Of a DNA stretch of 64,000 nt, positions 12,012 through 25,036 are shown piece by piece (the first letter of the stretch is position 1; each line of letters begins with the position of its first letter). The stretch is from Poa pratensis (taxonomy: Eukaryota > Streptophyta > Magnoliopsida > Poales > Poaceae), in the NCBI GenBank assembly GCA_947311845.1, contig CAMZMU010000071.1, forward strand, positions 20,819,399 to 20,883,398, in the 5' to 3' direction. The notes beneath the pieces were generated by a model. The model was not told the DNA's origin, searched no databases, and was given only the letters and a program-made list of their open reading frames with translations. The translations under genes were made by a program, and so were the position numbers.

Positions 12012-13781
12012 AAGCCTTCATTTAAGACTATGTACAGTTGTCCATTATGACCAACTCAATACTCAATCGAAAGCTTAAAAATATATCTTCTTGAGGTTCT
12101 TATCTCTGCCTTGCTCTTTTCAAACTCGATGGCCATCTTACTTGATGTCATCATCACATGGGCTACTGATTACCTAGATCAATGTCGACCGGCGTAGAAT
12201 AAATGGCCGGAAGTAAAAGTAGCACCAAAGAGAAAGAGCGGATCCAAGTAAGGATCATGCCGAACACACATATCGAAACTTGGGCTCTTCCTAACCTTTT
12301 CTACACTGTGTATATGGAAAGAAAGCGTGGAGGTAAGGATATGTATAATAACTTTTTCAATGTAAGCCCATGAGTAACACCTAACCCACATGCAAAACAC
12401 ATAGTATCCATCTAAATCTTCGGAAGGTCACAATGAATTATTCTCTTGAATTCCCTTCTACAAGACTTGATGTTCATGGGTCAAGTCATGATCTAGCCCA
12501 TGACCATATCTTCAAGCTATAGCTTGAACCTTTTGCCTTGACATCATGGACCTTCGCGGCTTAACTCCGTGCTTGTCCATGGACATGTCTTTAAGCCATA
12601 GCATGAACTCCTGAACTCCAGATATTGGTACTTCGTGGCTTAACTCATGAGATTTAGTCATGACCACCTAAATTAGTTATATTGGATCATATGTTTACTT
12701 CATGTTTTACAACCCCGAATGTATCCAATATCACTCATGCATCACCTATCGAACATACTTTCAAATACAACTCCATGAAACTATTAAATCGAGGATTTGT
12801 CCATAGTTAGCAAAACCACATTCAATAACTAGATGCGCTTCAAATAAAGCCCCAAAGGTTACCCAGAGAGGTCAACAACATAGAGTCGGTGACCGCAGTG
12901 GAATGAGTCCGACTAGCAGTTATATGCGGTGGTCACGATTGTGGTAATCATACAAGCATGAGTAGCCTTGGTGTGATAATGTTTCCTTGGGAAATTGGTG
13001 GAATTGCTTTCACTATAGTCAATATAATTGGTGAGGGTAATAAAGAGATGAGCAATTGGGAGCATGTGATTTGCATTCAATAGATCAAATCCAGAAAAGT
13101 CTAAAGGTTCATGGAAAGATATGAACCATCCATGTAGATAAGCAAGGTTCTAGTATCATGTTCGACTAGATGACAAGATCTAAATTAAATGTGAATACAT
13201 TATAAGGAGCACATGATCCATATAAATCACCAGTTCACTCTAACTAACATAGATTGTCTAAGCATTCCCAATTTGGGGGAATTTTTTGTTTAGTAATTCC
13301 TAGGTAAAGAAATATTCTTGGATTATACACGTGAAAGGTTTCCAATTACACTAAGACCTGGTTCTTTTTCATTTGGGGGGGGGGGGGGGTGGCTTCTCGG
13401 GGAAGCCGTCCTGAAAGACACTTTTTGCCAAAAAAAGAGATGCCCAAACTATTAGTTTAATGCGTGCAATTTTGCAACCAAGGGTCATTACTATTAAGGC
13501 GAGTCTTTGGTCCTTTCAAAAGGAAAGCACTCAAACTCAAGTCAGTCGTCATATTCAGATAGGTAGACGATGATCCGTTGCAATCTCTCTGAGCTTTCAA
13601 GAAGCACTTGCACATCATTGATAAAAGACAAATGCTTCCAAACACCAAGAATAGTATGCCTCTAGCTTTTGACCTTTGACCAAGCCAAGTGGGTCAAAAA
13701 ATAGTTGTGATACATTACTAGGCAGAATTTCTCAGTGATAAATTTTTAATATCTCAAGGAATGATCCTCACAAACCAGATT
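12012..13781. other. No gene recognised; includes palindrome and degenerate duplication
   Basis: The tract contains an 18-bp perfect palindrome, ttcaagctatagcttgaa, at 12511-12528. It lies within a degenerate direct duplication of about 75 bp (about 12500-12570 against 12576-12650; shared cores ttcgcggcttaact and ttcgtggcttaact). A run of 15 G lies at 13375-13389. No ORF with recognisable content was seen. Confidence 0.5.
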
Positions 13782-16700
13782 ACTCTTAAAAATTCCAAAT
13801 GTTGGCACAATAGTTATGGCTAAGTCCGTCATCGATGAAATCCAAGTTCCAAATATCTTCACTCAAGAAACTAGATAATAAACATCTTCTCACCTTGTAT
13901 GATAGTAACAGGACAAACCAGGATTAATTCTTGATGAAATTAATGAATGATGCAACAGAATACTAGTAGTTCAGCAATTATTTTGCATTGTTCAACGTCT
14001 ATAGAGAATTGAGATTTTCATTGCATTTAGAAGGAAAACAAGTTTGTGGAATTGGTTGAAGAATAACGATGGCATTTTTTCCACAAACCCTTAATTCTGG
14101 TGATCGAAAAGACATCTGCATTTTCCAACAGTTGATACAATGTGGGTTCTTAGAAGAATATGAGGGAGTGCCTTGTTTTGATAAGTTGCGAACAGTATTA
14201 GATTTTATGGCTACTGAGATAATTTTGAATTCATTACTATTTGAGAACTAGTGACTGATGGTGTGTATTTATAATACTCTTTAAGGAGGCATGCTTGTAA
14301 TACGATTGCTCTTATTTTGTAGAATAATTCAGTTTTCTCTTTCAATAGTTCATGATATTTAATCAGATAAACTTACATATATGCATGGTACCTCTAAGTA
14401 CACAACTGTGCAAATTATGCTTGTTTGTACTTGTAACTCCCACACTAATGAAAATCTGCTCAGTTTCACTATGACTAACACTAAAATATACCGAAGGGGC
14501 CAAAGTTTACAAATTTAAACTGATTACGACATGGTACCTTGTATATCAACTGGGAGTGCACTTCTATTCTTCTATTCAAAACATAAATTGTAGAAACACA
14601 TCTTCAGTCAATAACGTAGTACATAGTAAGTGTTTGCTCTAAACCCATCATCTGATTTAGTAAAAAATTGAAGACTTATTTATGTATTTCGGCCTTCACC
14701 CATCTAATCTTGTCTCGTTGTTTTCTGCTCTTTTTTTTCATTAGTCAGGTGTAGAATTTGATCTGTATTACTTTTATCATACTAGTTATGTGCTGTTGTT
14801 CGCAGGCTCAACAATCAATTAATATCTTTTGTGGAAAATATACGTAGAAATCAAAAAGGAAGAATTCGAGGGAAAATTTTCAGAACGCAGTGCGAAATGC
14901 ACCTACTGGATGTTAAGCGAACAACTGCAGTCTGAAAAGTTGAACTAAAGTGCTCAAGTAATTTAATTGTATGTGTTAGTTTAGTCTTGTATGCAGTTCT
15001 GCTACTGATATGATGAAAGATTGGAAGGATAAACAAATTGAAAATAAGCAAAGTTCAAAGAGTGGCGTTTAAAATTTATTTTCTCTGAAATAGAGCGAGT
15101 TAATTGAGCTATTTAGCTGAACCAGCCATCCATCTTGCAACCATATCATATGTTCATCCTTTTGTGGGGTTCATAAGAAAGTAGGTCACTTTCTACCAAC
15201 CTTTCAGTATAGGCTCTGAATGCATGCAGTTGCTGGCTGCATCTTCAGTGTTTTTGATTGGCAATCTGTTTCATTTTGTATGGCATTGAACTTATGTTAA
15301 TCAAATGTTGTTAGACTGAATTAACAATCTAGTTTACTCTCATGATATGCCTTCCATGTTTTGTAGTCTATATAGCATGTGTTCTTGTTTACTGTGCAAA
15401 TGGGAAATGTTATATGAGTTGTTGATGAATTTCCTTCTATACAAAAGGATTGGTTTCAGTTGGCTCCATGGCATCTGATATGATTTTATTCTACCTGAAA
15501 ATCAAATTAGATCACATTTTTTTACCAAAAAAGAGTTCTGAACTTATGTAAAAAACGGCGACCTTTTATGTAACAAAAAAGAGTACTCGTTTTTTCTGTG
15601 TGCATTCTTAACTTGCGAATCCGTAGTTTATCAAACCTCCAGTATCAGTGTAAATTAGCCAGTACCTTCTATCTTGGTTGGCACTTGGCAGCCACCAGGA
15701 TACCCATCTTCTACCTTGGTTTGCACCAGGTTAACAGCTTCTAGAGCTCACTAGGAAATCTCAAAAGTGGTAGTGATTACTGGCTTATTAATGAATCTTT
15801 CTCCTGATCTTCACTCACGTGCACTGAGCATCTTACAATCCTTTCGATGCACTTGTTGAAATGAAAACTGATGCTACAGTTATCTCGATTTTTACTCTGT
15901 TATTTTACCACATTGTTCAGACAATCAGACTTCAGAGCAACTTAGGTGCTGGTATGGAATTCTTACCAGCCACAACCTTTCATTTTTTGAGCTTAGAACC
16001 TTTCCATTTTGACATCCATTAAGTTTTCGATTGGTTATGCTTAGAGCAGCTATGATGTGGCGAGTACAATTTCCAAACTGATCCCCAAAACCGAAAGTCT
16101 GAACCCATAAAATTAAGCCCCAGAAGAACTTGTAAGCTGGAGTCAGCGACATGAATTCGGATGTTTGCACGCATGAGATAATGGATTGTGCAGCGACATG
16201 AATTCAGATGTTTGCACGCATGAGATAATGGATTGTGCAGAGACCGGAAGTAGTACTGAAGCTTCGTATTTAAAATCCAAACTGGATCAGAAATCATCAA
16301 GCTTGCCTGTAGCAGCTATATATTCTGAATCTTTGCCAAGAACAAGCTTGGAGTCTGCTTGCTTCCCCTGCTTGGAGTCCGCTTGCTCACCCTACTTGCT
16401 TCCTTCTTGCTTGGTCCTACATGAGATCTCGTTTGCTTTGTCTAGTGTTTGGTGGTAGGCTGATTGATTGCTCGGCTGGAGATCAACTGATATGTGTTAG
16501 GACAGTTGGTCCGAGCTGAGGAGAACCCCCGACTGCTTAGGCCTGCCTGACTGCTGCTGGTGCTGATGGTTTCTCGCAGCGGAGGAAGACGACAGTGGTG
16601 TAGAGGAGTATTACAGGACTGCGTTTAGAAGAACGCATACGTTTACAGAGTTTACAACCAACCTAGTGGATAACAGCCGGCTTGGGAAAATAATATTTTA

Positions 16701-18832
16701 CAACTTCACTTCACTAGCTTGCTATTGGTTCGTGGATGAAGAAAGTTCGTTTTTACTTTGGTCACTTGCTGTCCCAGTGTCCCTCGCTTTTGTGCAGCTC
16801 AGCACAGCTCTCTGCGTGTGCTGGCTGGTGTCTAGCAGCTTATGCTCTTTGTTCTTCGCACGCACGCACTTTACTCTGTCGACGTGGACTAAAGGGTGTT
16901 TTTTTCTGGGTGCTATTTCTAACTCGACCGTGCCAGTTGCACATCCTAATATATGCTCTTGTATTGCAGTTCTTGGTTTTATTAATTATCTGCTATTTTC
17001 AGCTGCGTTGCCCTTTTTTTTTTGTTCTTGGCTTTTGTTTTCCGTTTCTTCTTTTTTAGTTTATCCAGCTGGCTTGTGAGACGTGTCTTGTTGCTCCTTT
17101 CTTCTACTCGTTTAGCTGCTTGTTCGAGAGAAAAAAAATATGATCTTGCACAGAAAAAAAATGTGCAACTTCCACTGAAGAAAAAAAAATTACGTGCAAC
17201 TTTAGATTTCCATTGTATATTTCTTAAAAGAATTTTCTCATAATTTATGTAACAACCTGATTTACGTCGGACAAAGATCGACCGTAAATATAAAAAATGT
17301 ACTCATGTTCTTACGGACATGGCAAGTCTCAAAATTTGGACCACAAATCCAATCCCCTTTGGCGATCCACGCTAAAAAAAATGACTGCTCACTTTCTAGA
17401 TTTTCACAAAAACACCAAGTGAAGAACGACATCCGAAGTCCTTTGGAGCGATAGCTTCGGAGTCCTTGCGTTGTAGGCGAATGGTCTGGTTGCTTGGGCC
17501 ATTGAGTTGTCGGTGCGTGGCCTCAGGACCGTGTTGTAGGTGCGGTGGAAGGGCGTTGTCTCCGGTCGTTTGGGTGGCAGGACAGGCGGCTTGGCCGGTG
17601 CGGGGTCTTGGGACCGATATGTAATGTATTAATATTAGAATATAGCAATTATACTCAGACTATCCAACAGCATGATACCAAAGAAAATAAACGATACACT
17701 GACAAAAAGAGAAAAAAAAGGTATTTTCCGTAATTAACCGGATAACTTACTTTTTGTGATCAATGCATTGGCAAAATTTGTGGCTCGTTCAAACAAAGAA
17801 AGGAACAACATCTGAAACAAATGAAGAAAGTGAAGGAGCTAACTACTCCAAAAAAAGCTTGAATCCTTGACTCCGTGCTTAACCGTTTCGATGCCCTGAG
17901 CTTTCATTAGTTTTAAAAGGGTGGTGAAATTAGATGGCTTTAAGCTCTCATGCTTCATTTCATATGGGGATTTAGGGCATGTTTAATAAAAAATTATTGT
18001 AAGTGGCTGAATAAGACTAGCCCATCCTTCGGAAGTTATAGAGGAGTATAACTTTTACTCCATGTGCCAGCGACTCTCAATATACTCGATCGTGGCTGCT
18101 CAGAGCAAAAATTCGACCCTCCATCCCGCGTTGATACCCCCCCCCCTGCACCGCATCGTCGCATGTGTTGCCTCCTACGACCACCTTACCCTCCGTCGCC
18201 AGTCTGACCCACTCTGATTCGCTCGACGGTGCTTGTTGTCGCCAGATCTCTGTCGCTGCATCCTCCATTCCGTCGTTGAAAATCGAAGCCCCGCATCAAT
18301 TCCGAGTTTGGTTTGTTCTAAAATGGATCCGCTGGAGGATGGAGATGACGTAGAACGCCCCATCCCCGATTCTTAGCGAGTAAAGGCCCACAAGATACCC
18401 GCCCCCATGGAGAAAACTATCTGGCTTTGTACCAACATATCACATTAATACATGGATTGCACAATACTATAGCTAATGTAGCTGAACACACTACCATAGA
18501 AACAACTACACATGACCAAGAGAACATATGGCCTACAACACCAGCACAGAAATTCATGAAATAGACACTGAAAACATGTCATACTAGCACAAAAGAATCT
18601 ATCTAAGACAACAACACCAAAATCATCACTGCCCTAAGTGCAAGTTTTGCATTGTCTTCCGTTGTACTTATATTATTTATTCAGATGCATTGCATTTTGA
18701 TGTCCTGACATGACTGTATGTTTTGCTCTGTCTTATGATCCACTATTATTTTTTATGTTCTGCCGCGAGTGCATGTTTTGCACTCCTTTTCGATGTATTC
18801 CTTTTCTGCCTTCTGATGCATTGCATTTTGAT
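13782..18832. repeat. Copy B of the 5-kb duplicated segment
   Basis: This is the second copy of 1-5038, here embedded in continuous sequence on both sides. It continues past the point where copy A meets the N run. No gene was recognised. Near 18105-18330 there is a C-rich, promoter- or UTR-like patch without a supportable reading frame. Copy B is the better candidate for the correct sequence, because small tandem repeats inside it (16144-16237) are more regular than in copy A. Confidence 0.95.
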
Positions 18833-18960
18833 GTCCTATCATGGGCGTCTGTTTGCACCCCATTCGTTGCACTGGAGTTCTACTTTACGTTGCATTGTGT
18901 TTTGATATCCTGCTCGCTGCATTTCCTTCTAACGCAGTGATGTATTGCCTTTTGAACATG
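18684..18960. repeat. Degenerate tandem repeat, about 124-131 bp period
   Basis: The core gatgcattgcattttgatgt starts at 18684 and again at 18815, with a diverged third core at about 18939. Between cores there are related pieces (gcatgttttgcactcc, gttgcattgtgttttgat). The right edge of duplicate copy A and the assembly gap fall at the equivalent of the second core. Confidence 0.6.
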
Positions 18961-20059
18961 GCAGCCCACAACACAAGCTGCGAGAAAAGACAAAGAAAAA
19001 ACAAAAATCGCACACCCGTCCCCCGTGACTCCCACATGTTATGTTCCTGTATTGCTTCCTAGCGCGACACATTCCCGCTGAAACTCCCGTGTGAGGGCAC
19101 GCTTGGCCTATTCGCCCCAAATTTTGTTTCTTATTATCATGGCAAATGTCATGTCGAATTACCGTTATCACCTCTTTCGTTGTTTATCTTCTCGCCACCA
19201 TTGGCTCGCCCCGATATATTCACATGCATTACCATTTCTTTTGAAAAACACATTACATACGACGCTCCCAAATACGCACGTACACTCAACACTATGAATG
19301 CACGCACGCACATCTTACCCTATAACCACCTCCGAGAGATCGAACCGACATATTTTGAGGTTGACGAAGTCACAACTCATGTCTCGTTGTTGAATGACAC
19401 GTCACCTATCGCTGAAAGAAATAGGCTGATTAAATTCGAATTTAATTCACATAATTCATATAAATGCGAGCACACATACAAGGAGTCAAGTCTCAGTTCG
19501 CCCACTTGCAATACCATGGAAATCAATCGCGGCAATGTTCCTTCACCATATATTAATTTCATGCGAATTCTATTGTGGCTGTAGCAGCTTGACACGTTAC
19601 AAAGAATCAACAAAATCTCTATTTGCCAAAAGAAAAGGTTAGATAAAGGAATTCATGGCGTTACAAGGCAATGCACTATGCACGGTTCTTTGGGGATTCT
19701 CAGCCCGATCCCTTTTGCAGGTTCCCAAGTTTGGCCGAATGATCTTTTTTTAAGCTAAGTGCTACCCCGAATCGAGAGATAAAAGGAGCCTGTTTCAGAA
19801 AGGCAACAGCGATCACAATTGTAAAATGGAAAAGCAGATGCTCTCATGTCTCAACTCTCAAGCCTGTGCTTGTCGCGAGGCGAGTAGAGAAAGTGAAGAA
19901 ACAAAGCCTGGAAAAGCAGCAAGTGGACCATGACGTGGACATCCCAATGCCACCATAGGGCAGGCAGTGCGTGACATGGAATCTTCGCTGCTCTTGTCTC
20001 TCCTCCATGCCTTGTCAGCGGTATAAAATCAATACATATTAGAGCCAAAAAGCATCTTA
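18961..20059. other. No gene recognised
   Basis: The longest open frame (19180-19584, plus strand) has no recognisable domain, no supporting splice signals and ordinary composition for non-coding DNA. No terminal repeats were detected. Confidence 0.5.
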
Positions 20060-20395
20060 GAGCATCTCCAAGCGAGGCCCCCAAACAGCCCCCAAGCCGG
20101 TTTATTTTGGTCCGGTGCGTCCGCACACCCCAAACCCTCCGCAGATATGGGGTGAGTTTGGGGGCGTCCGGGCGCGTCCGGGCGTGTCCGCATGCACACC
20201 GTTGCACCTACTTTTTCTTTCTTTTATCCTTCTTTAATTATTCTCTCCTATTCCACCAATCACATGCAAGGTCCCCACAGTTTGGGGTGATATTTGGGGG
20301 TCATGGTTGTAGGAGGTCATATTTTTTAGGGTGGTCCGCGGACAGCCATCCGGACGTTTAGGGAGCGGATTTGGGGGTCTCGCTTGGAGATGCTC
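20060..20395. mobile_element. 336-bp MITE with 25-bp terminal inverted repeats
   Basis: The ends are inverted repeats of at least 25 bp with a single mismatch, beginning gagcatctccaagcgag. They are flanked by the 3-bp duplication tta (20057-20059 and 20396-20398). The TTA duplication and GAGCATCTCC-type ends fit a PIF/Harbinger (Tourist-like) miniature element; the superfamily call rests on the duplication length. It has no coding capacity. It lies about 1 kb upstream of the LRR gene start. Confidence 0.85.
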
Positions 20396-20398
20396 TTA

Positions 20399-21425
20399 CA
20401 CATACAAAATGCATCTCTTTCAACCTACAAAAAGAGGACGAATGAAAAATTGAAAAGAATGTAGGGTGAAAGCAAGCAGCTAGGGCTAAAATAACCAATG
20501 TCTCTCTTCTTCTACATCTTTGATTAAGGGTCTCTCTAGCGCTAATTCTCAGTCGAATGACGTCATCGTTTCTTCCTCAACTCCGGCGAGTTCGCCTCGC
20601 CCGCAGCCACCGCCGATCGAACCGCCGACCTCCCCGCCCGCGGCTGGCGCGCTGCCGCGACGCCTTGCCGCCCCGCCCTGCCCCGAGCTCCTCCTCTGCC
20701 GGTCCGCCGCCGCTCCGGCCATCCCTCTAACCCAGCCCCTTCTTCTCCGACGCCGGCGAACCGCACCCCCGCACCCCCCAAGTTAAGTTTGCTGCTCGCC
20801 TCCGCCGTGGCCAGCTGCGGCTGCGGCGGCTCCGGCTCGGCTTGCTGCCATGGACGTGAGGAAGGAGAGGACCTAACAGTTTTGCACGAATCGTGAAGCA
20901 TTGGATGAATGGTGGATGAGTTGACTGAGCGCTAAGCTAATTCTCAGTCGATTGAGAATTAATAAACCGTTTGATTAACATCCTCATCACAGGACTTAGA
21001 TAACTAGCTTATCGAAGAAGCTCAGTTCCGGCCAATCAGATCCAGAACTTTTAACATCTGAAACCAGCAAGATTCATACCTATAGCAGCCTAGGAAAAAG
21101 ACAGACAACAGCCTGGAAGAGGGACTCAAGTCAACCAATTCGCTCCCTTTCCACTCTCGCACGCATGGCCCAGGGAACCCAACCCAACCCACCACCGAAG
21201 CCGGCCCGGCCGCTCCACTACTCCCACTCGACTTTTCATCACACCTTCTCTCTCACACACGCCGAGCAGAGCAGTACAAAGTGGAGTGACCAGCCGACGA
21301 AACTCCTGCTCCGCTTGACTGCTTCCACCTTCCTTTCCCCTTTCTCCACCTGCTGCTTGCAGCTTCCCCTCCTCTCCAGCCCCCGCACCGCGCCCAGATC
21401 CGGCGGCCGATCTCCACCCACTCCC
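20399..21425 (+). promoter_or_regulatory. Upstream region and presumed 5' leader of the LRR gene
   Basis: Contains a GC-rich, proline-codon-rich block (about 20575-20850) bracketed by direct repeats of agctaattctcagtcga-like sequence (20538-20556 and 20935-20951). The right copy also forms an inverted repeat, aattctca with tgagaatt. A CCAAT motif lies at about 21135-21139. A pyrimidine-rich leader (21230-21425) precedes the chosen ATG. No clear TATA box was assigned. Confidence 0.4.
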
Positions 21426-24400
21426 ATGGCGGCCGGAGCGCTGGGCCTGGCCCTCGTCGCGGCGCTCGTGGTCGCGCTGGCGGGGGCCAACTCCGAGGGC
21501 GACGCGCTCTCAGCGCTGCGGCGCAGCCTGCGGGACCCCGGCGGCGTGCTGCAGAGCTGGGACCCCACCCTCGTCAACCCCTGCACCTGGTTCCACGTCA
21601 CCTGCGACCGCGACAACCGCGTCACCCGCCTGTGCGTCGTGAGCTTCCCCCTCTCTTAGCTTAGCTCGCCCTTCGATTTAGGTTTTGGGTTCGGTTTTGA
21701 GTTGGGGCTGTCAGCTGTGGTCTGTGAAGGGGAGTCGGATCGCCTTGGGAAGCAGGCAATTTCGTAGCGCGTGTGTTGATTCCTTGATATAATTTGTTCG
21801 CTGACAGGAGAAACTAGCGATTAGCTGCATGTTCCTAATCGAGGATTTGCTACTCAGTGGTGGATTATTATTGTTATCTACAGTGAGTGGAGAAGGCCTT
21901 AATTGAATAAAAAACTAGAGTCTAGCCAGAAATGTGTCTGTTCGAATTAGCGTTCCTATGATTATTATTTTTGGTTCGTTAGCACTCAGGTTGCAGTTTG
22001 ACATGAGTAGCTAAGAGTGAAGTTAAATCATATAGACTGATAAGGGAAAATTAAGTAAAAAATAGGTGGACAAACTTTAGTTATTGTGCTCTGATAGTTG
22101 GTATTATTTTAGTTCCCCGTGAATTTCCAAGTGGATTTCAGATCGAAGTACCAAACAATAAACCTCACATAATGAGTTGCAGTTGCATAGTAAGTTGCTG
22201 GATACATGAAAACTGCAGACATCTTGGTAAATTATTTATTTGGAGAAAACCTATGGATGGCTTGTTGTATTTCCATATGAGATCAATATTTCACAAGACT
22301 ATCTCCATCTGATTGTTTTCTTCAAATACCCCTCTTACAGAGATCTTGGTAACTTGAACTTATCTGGTCATCTGGTGCCCGAGCTTGGCAAATTGGAGCA
22401 CTTGCAATATCTGTAAGTTCTCTATGTATTCTGGTTCTTATTGCTAGCTGCTCTCAGTAGTAAGCTGAAACCTACTCATTATTTTTGTTCTACTTCTGTT
22501 AACAAATAAATCCCATCGTTTGCAAAATACTTTTATGTTCCTTCCTTGAAGTAGTTGTCATGTCCCATATAATTTGCAATTTGCAAACACCAATACTAGC
22601 AGCTGACAATAAATTAGTTTTGCTCCATCCCTGATTAATTCGTTATTTGGTCTGACATCTGGGTCTTGTGAGACTGTATATCCTATAAAAAATAGCTTTA
22701 ACCTGCATGCATGCAATTTGTACTAGCTTTATTGCTACTAAGGACTTTGAACTAGAATAGCATATGTCCAAACCCCAGGTGAAAATTTGTTCAACTTCCA
22801 AATCTTGTATCATAACTCTCAGTGTGTTTTTCAGCACTTTTTTAGTTTAAAGCTGTGTTAAGCTGTATTCTAGCTAGCAGATTTCTTAGTTGGTAGCAGA
22901 TAGATTTCTGAGTCGGTAGCAGGTAGATTTGAACTTGAAAGCAAAAATGAATGTATGGATGAATTTACCTGCTCTGATGTCAAAGAAATCTTAAGATATT
23001 CCTGTAAAAAAGAAGCTAAATTCATGGCTTCGTCGTATATCTGTGGCATCATAGGTTACAGGTAGATAGGATGCTATTTTCTGTCTTTCGTCATGTGTCC
23101 TCATAAAACCTGTTTGGGACATTGCGTAACTAAATATCTAATGCATGTGAACCTGTGTTGAACAGGTATGTAGGATCTGTTTCTATTTCTCCCCGTGGTG
23201 CATTTTTTGCTGTTCTATTTCGTTAGAAATTTTAGCCTTATATATGTAAATTTTTAAAGTTTTCTGATTATTCATTTAATTTATTCATCTCAATGCAATG
23301 CAGTTGTATTGACTATTAGTGTTGAAACAGGGAGCTCTACAAAAATAGTATTGAAGGAACGATTCCCTCAGAACTTGGTGATTTGAAGAACCTAATTAGC
23401 TTGGACCTGTACAAGAACAACGTTTCGGGGACTATACCTCCAACACTTGGGAAGTTGAAGTCCCTTGTGTTCTTGTAAGTTTATTGCTCTCTACATACAA
23501 AATAGCTATCACTAATTAGCAGTTTACCGCTTGAGTGTTGATTTATTGCTGATTCTGTCAGAGATGAGCATTTTGTGTTGAAATGGTGTTGGGCTGTGCT
23601 TGCCATGTACAGATTTTTTAGATAATGGAAGCTTTTATTACCACCGTCCTAGCATCACATATGTGTATGGCCTAACTTATTGCATAGTTCATTAGAAGTC
23701 GCCAAACATAGGCCTAAGCAAAAACTGTGATAGGCCAAAAGAAGATAATCGACATAAGTAGAGTGCGGATAGTTGCTATGTACAGATGTAAGACCTATAG
23801 TTTATTACAAGTTTCTAAACATAGGTCTAACCAAAAACCAGGAAAGGCGAAAAATAAGATAAGCCAACATAAGTAGAGTGTGACATAGTTGTTATCTACA
23901 GATGTATTATTATAGTTCTGTATAACAGCCTTCTTTGTGCACCTTTGACTTGTTTGATCTTTCTGCCTTTGCTAAGGTTTGTGAACTTTTAAGGTATTTC
24001 CACAACATTATATCTTATTAACACACAGTTGTGCTTTCTTAGGCGGCTCAATGGCAACCGTTTGACTGGGCCAATTCCAAGGGAGCTGGCTGGAATATCT
24101 AGCCTCAAAGTTGTGTAAGTACAGTTTAATTTCCATTGATGAGTGTATTTTGCCCCACGCTAATCTTCCATGTGGTAATTTTGGCTTCTTCTTCAGTGAT
24201 GTTTCTGGTAATGATCTATGTGGAACAATTCCCACCACTGGACCATTTGAGCACATTCCTCTCAGCAAGTAAGTTTGAGTGCCTTTTTAATGTATGAGTA
24301 GTGTGATATGAAGATATTTACTTACAGTGTTAAGAGGAATAAAGTAAATCAGCCTTCAAATTCTAGGGTGTGTGTGGGTCTTAATCATTACTTTTACAAA

Positions 24401-25036
24401 GGAGAATTAAATCACACCTCTGATAATTTGCCTGACCTATATGTGTTCCTAAATCACTTATAAGTTATCGGCAGTCCCTCGCAGGCTCACAGATCATTGT
24501 CGTTGCACATTGTGTTTGTGGTGTTTCCTTTGTAACAGTGCAACAGCCACTCTTTGTGAATGGATGGTCTGTATTTGTAAAAATTACATTGGTTGACTGC
24601 TTCCACAGTGAGGCTAATGTCAATTTCTGATATGAAAGGGTAGAATCTTATCATTCTGAAAGGGCATCATCCCAAGCACCCACTTGTGGTGCTCTTTAAT
24701 TGACCCATTCCGAGCACTTTGTCCTCCTTGTGTTTTCTTTTCACCATTTTTTTCTCTTTCCGATATTCTATATTTTATTGTAAAAAAAGACATGGATTTT
24801 TTTTTTGGCTTTGTTTGCTCTTTTTTTTGCAAAGGAACATAGTTATAATGATTGTAATGGTGCATTTTATTTGTGGTCCACTTTCCAGTTTTTGCTTTAC
24901 CCTGTTGTTTCCATGGTGTTCCATTTGTTGAGCTAGTTGACCCATCTGAATTCTTTTTATGTGCAGCTTCGAGAAGAACCCACGCTTGGAAGGTCCAGAG
25001 CTACAAGGCCTGGCCGTATATGATACCAACTGCTAG
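21426..25036 (+). CDS. Secreted LRR-only protein (SERK ectodomain-like), six exons, 211 aa
   Basis: Exons are 21426-21631, 22341-22412, 23331-23474, 24043-24114, 24197-24268 and 24967-25036. All introns are GT-AG and every junction has the same phase; the middle exons are 72 or 144 nt, the usual one-LRR-per-72-nt layout. The product has a hydrophobic signal peptide (about residues 1-21), an LRRNT cap with the [10 protein letters not shown] cysteine pair, about five LRRs (cores such as [14 protein letters not shown] and [14 protein letters not shown]) and the family tail NPRLEG...YDTNC before TAG. There is no transmembrane segment or kinase domain. It resembles the SERK/BAK1 extracellular half and the plant LRR1-type proteins of about 213-218 aa, reported at the plasma membrane or apoplast and, in rice and pepper, to bind HIR proteins in defence. 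An in-frame ATG at 21165 would add 87 low-complexity residues before the signal peptide, so the later ATG was chosen. The gene looks intact. Confidence 0.93.
23685..23906. repeat. Imperfect tandem duplication in intron 3 of the LRR gene
   Basis: Two diverged units of about 107 bp, 23685-23790 and 23798-23906. They share cores such as aaacatagg, cataagtagagtg and tacagatgta. Both are non-coding. Confidence 0.75.

Noticed and set aside
19180..19584. 134-codon ORF as a possible small gene
   Set aside because: No domain, no splice-linked neighbours and no codon bias. It is consistent with a chance open frame.
20520..20786. Pro/Ser-rich plus-strand ORF before the LRR gene
   Set aside because: It is a product of GC-rich composition, has no homology I recognise, and is matched by an equally long ORF on the other strand.
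21165..21425. N-terminal extension of the LRR protein from an in-frame ATG at 21165
   Set aside because: The 87 extra residues are low-complexity and would precede a clear signal peptide. The family starts at the 21426-type Met.
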